A stretch of 64,000 nt of DNA, from contig NZ_JABMCJ010000093.1 of assembly GCF_013359755.1 (NCBI RefSeq), positions 124,001 to 188,000 on the forward strand, read 5' to 3'. How positions within the stretch are numbered: position 1 is the stretch's first letter; each line of letters opens with the position of its first letter. Below the pieces are notes generated by a model that made no database searches, had not been told where the DNA came from, and saw only the letters and a program-made list of their open reading frames with translations. This document shows positions 58,613 to 64,000 of the stretch, piece by piece. Both the position numbers and the translations under genes were made by a program. The DNA is from Tardiphaga robiniae. GTDB taxonomy: Bacteria > Pseudomonadota > Alphaproteobacteria > Rhizobiales > Xanthobacteraceae.

Positions 58613-59584
58613 CTATGCCTGCGCGATCCTGCGCAGCAACGTCCGTGACGCTTCCTCGCCGGCATAGATGTCGGCGAGGGGCGCTGCCTTCGCGATGAAG
58701 GGGCCCTTGTCCGGCGTGACGAATGTCACGCCCATCGCTTCGACCTGCAGGCGCGTTTGCGCCTCGAATGCGGTCCACAGCTTGTTCATGTGATGATAGG
58801 ACAGGGCGGCGGCTTCGCGGATGATCTCCCGCTGTTTCGGCGTCATGCTGTTGAGCCGGCCGGCGCCTACCAGCAGTACATCCGGGATCATGGTGTGTTC
58901 GTCGAACGAGTAGTGCGTTGCGACTTCAGCATGTTTCCCGACGATCAACGCCACCACGCTGTTCTCTGCACCATCGACCAATCCCGACTTCAGCGCGACA
59001 TAGACATTGCTCCATGACAGCTCGATGCCTTCGGCACCGAACAGCTGCATCAGCTTGACCATCGTCTCAGACGGCTGGATGCGGATCTTCATGCCCTTGA
59101 GATCGTCGGGATGCAGAATCGGTTTTCGGCCATAGAAGCTGCGCGCGCCGGCATCGTAGAAGGTCAGGCCGGTGAGACCCGCCGATGTGGTTGAGGCCAG
59201 AACGTCGCTGCCGATCTCGTTGCTCGTTACTTTCAGCCAATGGGAGCGATCGCGGAACGTGAAAGGCAGGTTGAGAACCTTGTAGGCGGGATGGAAGCGC
59301 TCGAGCACGCTGGCGCTGACTTTCAGGAAATCCAGTTTGCCGGCCTGTACCTGCGACAGCAGGTCGACTTCCTGACCGAGCTGCCCGTCCGCAAACAGCG
59401 CGATGTCGAGTTCGCCCTGCGAACGCTCGCGCGCCAGATCGGCAAAGTGCTGCATGGCCGGGTGGACGGGATGGGTGGTCGGCAGGCTATGGGCGAGGCG
59501 CATCTTCAGCGGTTCGGCGCGCAGGACTGCAGGGCAGGCGATCGCCATTCCCGCAGTCAGCAAAAGTCGGCGCCGAGAAAGCAT
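58613..59584 (-). CDS. TRAP transporter solute-binding protein (DctP family), second copy
   Basis: 323 residues from ATG 59584. Export signal LSRRRLLLTAGMAIACPAVL; then LKMRLAHSLPTTHPVHPAMQHFADL, and the DctP block GLTFYDAGARSFYGRKPI, DDLKGMKIRIQPSETMVKL (ligand Arg), VDGAENSVVALI. Binds organic acids in the periplasm. No DctQ/M within the window. It differs from the copy at 54645 (much lower likeness), so the two probably have different ligands. Confidence 0.93.
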   Translation of the reverse strand: MLSRRRLLLTAGMAIACPAVLRAEPLKMRLAHSLPTTHPVHPAMQHFADLARERSQGELDIALFADGQLGQEVDLLSQVQAGKLDFLKVSASVLERFHPAYKVLNLPFTFRDRSHWLKVTSNEIGSDVLASTTSAGLTGLTFYDAGARSFYGRKPILHPDDLKGMKIRIQPSETMVKLMQLFGAEGIELSWSNVYVALKSGLVDGAENSVVALIVGKHAEVATHYSFDEHTMIPDVLLVGAGRLNSMTPKQREIIREAAALSYHHMNKLWTAFEAQTRLQVEAMGVTFVTPDKGPFIAKAAPLADIYAGEEASRTLLRRIAQA

Positions 59585-59672
59585 TGTCTGCCCCGTGTCC
59601 TGGCTGGAATCTGATGCAAGCGTCGGCGCGTCCCCTGCGCCGGACACCATGTTACGTCGGAACCGGAGAAGT

Positions 59673-60566
59673 TTAAAGTCTGCCGCCAGCTACTTTGGGG
59701 CGATTGGCCTGGAGCACGGCGACATAGCGGTTCTTGGCATCGGGCGCGACCGCTCCGCGGCTGGCGAGATGATGCACGCAATTCAGCGCCAGATCGAACG
59801 AGGCGTAGCAATGATGCGCGATCAGTGCGAGGTGCTTGAGCTGCTCGCTCTCCATCGCCTCGGCCTGGATGAAATCCCGGACATAGACGACGTCGGCCTC
59901 GACGAGTTGATTGATGGCAGCAGCAGGGTTGGGGCCCATCATCGGCGCGATCATCTTCTTGTTGATGGCCGCGAACATGTGCGGAATGAAGCCGAGGCTG
60001 CGCAGTTCGAGATCGATGTCGCCGAACACCGGCTGCTTCTCATAGAGCGGCACGAAGGAGACTTCGGTCTGAATGGCGACGGCCTTTGCCAGTTTGCTGC
60101 GACCGTTCCTGAACACCGACAGTTCGCCACCCTGAATGTCGATCTTCAAGAGATCGATGTGCTCGATTTCGGCGATATCGTCGAGCCGCCGTGTATCGAG
60201 CGGAAGCCTGTCGACGACACGTCCGAGTTCGGTAAAATTCGGAAAGTGCGTGAGTGTTTTCGGCTCAGGCTGCAGCAGGCTGGCAAAGCCGATGCCGCGG
60301 CAGATGTTCAGCGTATGGCTGCCGCCATCGCCGACGGCATAAGGAAGATAGGTCTCAAACGCGCCCTTGCGCGCCTGCAGTTGCGCCAATGCCTGCGGAT
60401 GCGGATCGAAACCGGTAACGCGGCAAAGTCCGCTTTGCAGCATCGGCTTATAGGGCGGGTCACCGTCAATGGGATTGGCACCGATATCGACGACAGCTGT
60501 CGGCCGCGCAGGCTGGAGCAGCGCGGATAATCCATCGTCGTTGCGTCGAATCGCGCCGTGCCGCAT
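59673..60566 (-). CDS. FkbM-family methyltransferase
   Basis: 297 residues from ATG 60566. Rossmann SAM-binding start AVVDIGANPIDGDPPYK, GFDPHPQALAQLQ, and DLLKIDIQGGELSVF (the D-I-Q-G-x-E motif), with a C-terminal extra region. FkbM enzymes methylate hydroxyls of macrolides, sugars or lipids. The extended frame is not supported. Neighbours give no hint of the substrate. Confidence 0.88.
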   Translation of the reverse strand: MRHGAIRRNDDGLSALLQPARPTAVVDIGANPIDGDPPYKPMLQSGLCRVTGFDPHPQALAQLQARKGAFETYLPYAVGDGGSHTLNICRGIGFASLLQPEPKTLTHFPNFTELGRVVDRLPLDTRRLDDIAEIEHIDLLKIDIQGGELSVFRNGRSKLAKAVAIQTEVSFVPLYEKQPVFGDIDLELRSLGFIPHMFAAINKKMIAPMMGPNPAAAINQLVEADVVYVRDFIQAEAMESEQLKHLALIAHHCYASFDLALNCVHHLASRGAVAPDAKNRYVAVLQANRPKVAGGRL

Positions 60567-60683
60567 GCGTACCTTTCCTGCGAATGGTGCGACAATGCGT
60601 GCTTCAGTGGGCGTAGGCAGCGTGTCAGAGTGTCGCGCGACAATTCGAGCGATTGAGGTACTTGGCGCCGGAATGGAGGACGA

Positions 60684-60827
60684 ATGAAAGACGACCAAAA
60701 AGACGACGCCGCGCGCCGCCGCCCCATCCATCATTCGCCACTGTTCTGGATTGGCGTGGTTCTGTGCCTGGCAGCGATCGTCGTCTATGTGATGTCTTAC
60801 GACCTGTCATGGCCGGTCGCTAAATAA
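60684..60827 (+). CDS. Small single-span membrane protein (47 aa)
   Basis: ATG 60684 with GGAGGA at 60676-60681. A charged start (KDDQKDDAARRRP) is followed by LFWIGVVLCLAAIVVYVMSY, one membrane helix, and a short tail. A good ribosome site supports it. The start is within the upstream region of the FkbM gene. Confidence 0.65.
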   Translation: MKDDQKDDAARRRPIHHSPLFWIGVVLCLAAIVVYVMSYDLSWPVAK

Positions 60828-60833
60828 CGACGC

Positions 60834-61232
60834 TCACGCTTTCTTTGGCTTCTTCTTTGTCGATGTGTTCAGCGCCTTTTCGTCCAGCCTATCGCCTTCG
60901 TGAATATCGACAGCCCGCCGGGTGTTGCCGTCGAGGCTGGAATTGAAAAGGCCTGACGGGTCATCGAGCGATGCGCCCTTCGCAAAGGTCATCTTCACGA
61001 CCGCCTTGTAGGTTTCGCCGGTGCAGATGATGCCCGCCTGTTCCCAGACTGATACGCCGCGCCACTTCCATTCCTCGACCACGTCCGGGACAGCCTGCTT
61101 GATGACCTTTCGGACGCGAGCGAGCATCTCACCGCGCCAGTCACCCAGCTCCGTGATCTTCGCGTCGATGAGCCGAGAGGGAGAGCCTGCCTCGTTGACC
61201 TTCGTCGATGTGCTGGGCGTCTTTTTTGCCAT
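60834..61232 (-). CDS. DUF1801 protein
   Basis: 132 residues. Helical start LIDAKITELGDWRGEMLARVRKVIKQAVPDVVEEWKWRGVSVWEQAGIIC, then ETYKAVVKMTFAKGASL, the DUF1801/YdhG pattern, with a Lys-rich end. These proteins are cytoplasmic, of unknown role (frataxin-like fold). It is convergent with the small membrane gene (6 bp). Confidence 0.9.
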   Translation of the reverse strand: MAKKTPSTSTKVNEAGSPSRLIDAKITELGDWRGEMLARVRKVIKQAVPDVVEEWKWRGVSVWEQAGIICTGETYKAVVKMTFAKGASLDDPSGLFNSSLDGNTRRAVDIHEGDRLDEKALNTSTKKKPKKA

Positions 61233-61610
61233 GCGCTCCCCCTTCGACGCCCGGAGCCATACAGCTCTTTTAGTGGTGCTTACCTACGTGTCGTGAAAAT
61301 AATCCCGCCTGTTTCGAGCGTCCAGCCTTCCGCTACAGGCGGACGAGAAATCACTGCGTATTCCGGATCGCGAACCAATTCCGGTGTCACGAAATTGCGT
61401 ATAGCCTTGAAGCCACCGGCGCTTTGCGTGATTCGTAGCGTTTTTCTTATCCAGTTCAGTCGCCTTCGAGAGCATTCCGCCCGTCACGGCGTGTTTGCTT
61501 TCGTGAACTATGTCGCGACCATTTCTGCTGAATGGAAAGGCAGATTTTTAAGATGTGCTGCGCTAGTCGTGACAGCAGCAATCGCCAAGATGACTCGGAG
61601 GAGTCCGGAT
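61233..61610. other. Promoter region of the exported protein gene, no gene supported
   Basis: Divergent gap of 378 bp. The forward frame of the next gene is open from 61293, but the region before 61611 has no protein pattern. It holds GGAGGAG at 61597-61603, the ribosome site for 61611. Possible regulator sites were not recognised. Confidence 0.5.
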
Positions 61611-62699
61611 ATGACGTATCGCCACGCTGTCGCTCTCGCAGCTGTCCTGTTGGGGGGCGTCGGCGCCGCCCATGCTCAGACCCTGCCATCCTATATGGCG
61701 CCGATTTCCGGGTTGACCGCGACAACGCCTGCCGAGACCGCCACCAAGGACATGCTCGCGCTCAACACCGGCATGTTCGAGCTTTACGGCGACGCAGCGA
61801 AAGTCTTCCGCGCCAATATCCTCGCCAAGCATCCCGTGATCCTCGGTCTGTTCTCCGGCGCCGGCGGCAAATTCACGCTGTACCAGCCCGGCAAACCGCC
61901 GCTCGATGCGCCCTCGGTGCCGATAGTCTATCAACTGCTCAAGTCGGTCGGCCACAGCACCATGGCACTGGCCGAGGTGATCGGCCCCTACATCAACAAT
62001 CCCGACAACAAATCCTGGCTCGGCTCGATGAAGGCCTATCGCAGCCGCATGCAGTCGGCGCTGGATGGCCTCGATCTCACGCCGATGCAGGCCGACTGGC
62101 GCGACAACAACCGCACCATTCTGCAGAACAATCTGGCTTTCATGGACGAGTGCATCGCCAAGGGCGTCATCCCCTTCGATGTGCTGGAGACATTTGGCAA
62201 GAAGCAGGCGCCGTTCCTTGCGAAGAACGTGACTTGGGCCGCGCAGACCCAGGTCAATCACTGGATGACCGTGCTGGGCGACTGGAAGAAGATGCTGGGT
62301 CCCGATTGGGACAAGGCCTATGCCGCGAGCAACACGATTTATGTGGCACGGCAGAACAACGTGCTGTTCAGCGTGCTGGCGCAGTTCTTCCCGCCGGAGG
62401 CCATCAACGATCGTCTGCTGCTGATCGAGACCGTGTCGTTCACCACCACGCAAGCCGACATGCTGGAGTCGCTGACCCGCATCATCGCCGATCGCTCGGT
62501 GGGCTCGCTGTTCTTCGGCAACTATCACCTGATGGATTATGAATTGATGGGGGGCGACGCCCGCGCTGCCATCATCGCCGAGAGCGCCAAGCGCGGCATG
62601 ACGCCGTTCCTGCCGCCCGTGGTGCCGTTCGGCTCGAACCAGTGGCCGACGCTGATCACCACTGGACCCGGGCCGGCCACCATCGCCGATCTTAAGTAA
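61611..62699 (+). CDS. Exported protein of unknown function, upstream of a molybdopterin enzyme gene
   Basis: 362 residues from ATG 61611 with a strong GGAGGAG site. Signal peptide TYRHAVALAAVLLGGVGAAHAQ. The mature part is helical, soluble, and free of known motifs: LALNTGMFELYGDAAKVFRANILAKHPVILGLFSGAGG, WRDNNRTILQNNLAFMDECI. The next gene, 40 bp on, codes for a xanthine-dehydrogenase-type subunit, so this protein probably serves that enzyme or its substrate in the periplasm. It is not a cytochrome (no CxxCH). Confidence 0.75.
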   Translation: MTYRHAVALAAVLLGGVGAAHAQTLPSYMAPISGLTATTPAETATKDMLALNTGMFELYGDAAKVFRANILAKHPVILGLFSGAGGKFTLYQPGKPPLDAPSVPIVYQLLKSVGHSTMALAEVIGPYINNPDNKSWLGSMKAYRSRMQSALDGLDLTPMQADWRDNNRTILQNNLAFMDECIAKGVIPFDVLETFGKKQAPFLAKNVTWAAQTQVNHWMTVLGDWKKMLGPDWDKAYAASNTIYVARQNNVLFSVLAQFFPPEAINDRLLLIETVSFTTTQADMLESLTRIIADRSVGSLFFGNYHLMDYELMGGDARAAIIAESAKRGMTPFLPPVVPFGSNQWPTLITTGPGPATIADLK

Positions 62700-62739
62700 T
62701 CGGCGCAGCGGCGGACGGCTGTCGATCAGGGGTGGAAGC

Positions 62740-64000
62740 ATGCGGACTTCGCGTCGCGAGTTCATGAAATGGGTATCGGCGGGCGGTATTTCGCTCAGCC
62801 TGTCGCATCTGGCTGCGGCGGAGCCGGTGGCGTTCCCGGCACGCGAGACACTGCCGGGGCGGGGCAAGTTGAATCCCGCTATCGGCGGCGCCGGTCGTGT
62901 CGATGGCGTCGCCAAGGTCACCGGCTCGAAACTCTATGCGTCGGATTTCCGGGCGAATGACCTGCCGGGCTGGCCCGAGAAAACCTCGCACGCCATTCTG
63001 GTGCGCGCGCCCGATGCCACCCATGTCTATCTCGGCATGGACCTCGCGCGGCTGAGCGGGGCGCTGAAGCCTACGGTGATCGTCACCGCGGCGGATCTCG
63101 CCAGGATCAACGTCCGCGTTCCCGCCTACTATGAAGGCGATCTGTTCTGTCCCGTCGGCAAGACGCCGCTCTATATGGGCCAGCCCGTTGCGCTGCTGAT
63201 CTTTGAGCAGTTCGATACCTATGACCGCGCGCGGATCGCCTTGCGCGACGGCACCTTCGTGCAGTTTGGCGAGGAGACCGGCCCGATCGTAATGCCGAAT
63301 TATGCGGCGTATCGTTTCACCCGCGTTGCCGGCGCCACGCCCGATGCGCCCGATGTCTACTCGCCGGTCCTCGCCGGCTGGGTCACGCCCGGCCGTACCC
63401 AGGCGTCCGCGCTGCCGGTATGGTCCTCGACCGCGCACAAGAACGAGGCCGGTTACGAGAAGGCCGCGGTCTATGGCGACCAGATCCGTGCCGAGATCGC
63501 CGCCAGCGAGTCTTCGGCTCTGGTACTGGACCGCACCTTCGATACGCAGTCTGTCGATCCGATGTTTATGGAGCCGGAATGCGGGCTGGGCTGGTACAGC
63601 GCAAAAGACAAGGCGCTCGAACTGGTGCTGGGCGTGCAGTCGCCCTATGAAGCGGCGGAATCAATCGCGTTTCTGCTTGGCGAAACCAAGGCGCCGTTCA
63701 AGCCGAGTGCGATCAACGCGCAATTCGCCTATGTGGGGGGCGGTTTCGGCGGCCGCGACCATACGCCATTCATTTTCTATGTGACGCTGGCGGCGATATT
63801 CTTTCCGGACCGTCCGGTGCGGCTGGCGCACGATCGGTATCAGCAATTTCAGGCTGGCATCAAACGCCACGCCATCAAGATGCGCTCGCGCATGTCTGTC
63901 GATCGCGCCTCTGGCAAGATCACGGCCTTCGCCGCCGATCACGTGCTCGATGGCGGTGGTCTCGCCAATTTCTCGGCCAATGTCGCCACCTGCGCCGCAA
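62740..64000 (+). CDS. Xanthine dehydrogenase family molybdopterin-binding subunit, exported (5' part)
   Basis: From ATG 62740 (GGTGGAAG upstream) the frame is open for 420 codons to the window end. Tat-type start RTSRREFMKWVSAGGIS, then GAGRVDGVAKVTGSKLYASDF (xanthine dehydrogenase large-subunit start), YMGQPVALLIFEQFDTY, SVDPMFMEPECGLGW, and GGGFGGRDHT, the Mo-pterin loop G-G-G-F-G-G-R. It resembles isoquinoline 1-oxidoreductase / aldehyde oxidase beta subunits that oxidise aldehydes or N-heterocycles in the periplasm. The [2Fe-2S] partner is not in view. Confidence 0.9.
   Translation, partial: MRTSRREFMKWVSAGGISLSLSHLAAAEPVAFPARETLPGRGKLNPAIGGAGRVDGVAKVTGSKLYASDFRANDLPGWPEKTSHAILVRAPDATHVYLGMDLARLSGALKPTVIVTAADLARINVRVPAYYEGDLFCPVGKTPLYMGQPVALLIFEQFDTYDRARIALRDGTFVQFGEETGPIVMPNYAAYRFTRVAGATPDAPDVYSPVLAGWVTPGRTQASALPVWSSTAHKNEAGYEKAAVYGDQIRAEIAASESSALVLDRTFDTQSVDPMFMEPECGLGWYSAKDKALELVLGVQSPYEAAESIAFLLGETKAPFKPSAINAQFAYVGGGFGGRDHTPFIFYVTLAAIFFPDRPVRLAHDRYQQFQAGIKRHAIKMRSRMSVDRASGKITAFAADHVLDGGGLANFSANVATCAA

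Noticed and set aside
61563-62921. 452-codon reverse frame
   Set aside because: Shadow of the exported protein and the XDH-type gene; no ribosome site and no motif.
1-64000. CRISPR array
   Set aside because: No evenly spaced direct repeats of 24-40 bp and no cas genes were seen in the window.

Overview
The window reads as chromosome of a GC-rich alphaproteobacterium of the Bradyrhizobium / Rhodopseudomonas / Afipia / Tardiphaga kind (Nitrobacteraceae). The reasons are the class I PHA synthase, the OpgC-domain protein, the efp/epmA/epmB set, the mitochondrial-type complex I subunit (NDUFS4-like), leucine-degradation genes, several solute-binding proteins without permeases, and many small proteins of types common in that family (DUF3606, DUF6481, PRC-barrel, MXKDX-repeat, H-NS-like). 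The genus is an inference from gene content.

Layout. 0-8 kb: start of phaC (reverse), a small lipoprotein, then a forward block aminotransferase - hom - glpX - GNAT - haloacid dehalogenase - recJ. 8-12.7 kb: a GntR/UTRA regulator divergent from a lyase / TctC-type binding protein / fumarase operon, with a clear 13-bp inverted repeat between them. 12.7-17.3 kb: lytic transglycosylase, then elongation factor P (reverse, with a strong terminator) divergent from epmA-epmB, which lysylate EF-P. 17.3-21.6 kb: membrane and small proteins (HdeD-like, PrsW-like, DedA-like).

21634-35546 is a 13.9-kb genomic island inserted in the 3' end of tRNA-Glu(TTC). An 18-bp direct repeat, identical to the last 18 nt of the tRNA including CCA, marks both ends. 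A 612-aa tyrosine integrase lies next to the tRNA. The island also carries a divergent family-A DNA-polymerase-like protein, a serine recombinase with a candidate res site, and cargo that looks like defence or addiction systems: a Panacea-domain antitoxin with a partner gene, a three-gene operon (unknown protein - ORC/CDC6-like ATPase with a C-terminal HhH region - DUF4062 protein), and a soluble/coiled-coil/membrane protein. The three-gene operon is my best candidate for an undescribed system.

35.6-47.5 kb: core genome again, rich in short genes for stress, signalling and nucleoid functions (PilZ, GST, glyoxalase, PAS, PRC-barrel, two DUF3606 proteins, Zn ribbon, H-NS plus an H-NS-like protein without DNA-binding domain, sirtuin, double cold-shock protein). 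Several are below 60 residues. 47.5-54.6 kb: DUF192 protein, tRNA-Pro(TGG), OpgC, NDUFS4-like, and a leucine/isovalerate operon (carboxyltransferase - biotin carboxylase/BCCP - HMG-CoA lyase). 54.6-64 kb: two TRAP-type binding proteins, MKKD-repeat protein, cupin, FKBP isomerase, FkbM methyltransferase, DUF1801, an exported protein of unknown role, and the start of a molybdopterin-binding xanthine-dehydrogenase-family subunit cut by the window end.

All calls come from reading the sequence and remembered family features; no database search was run.
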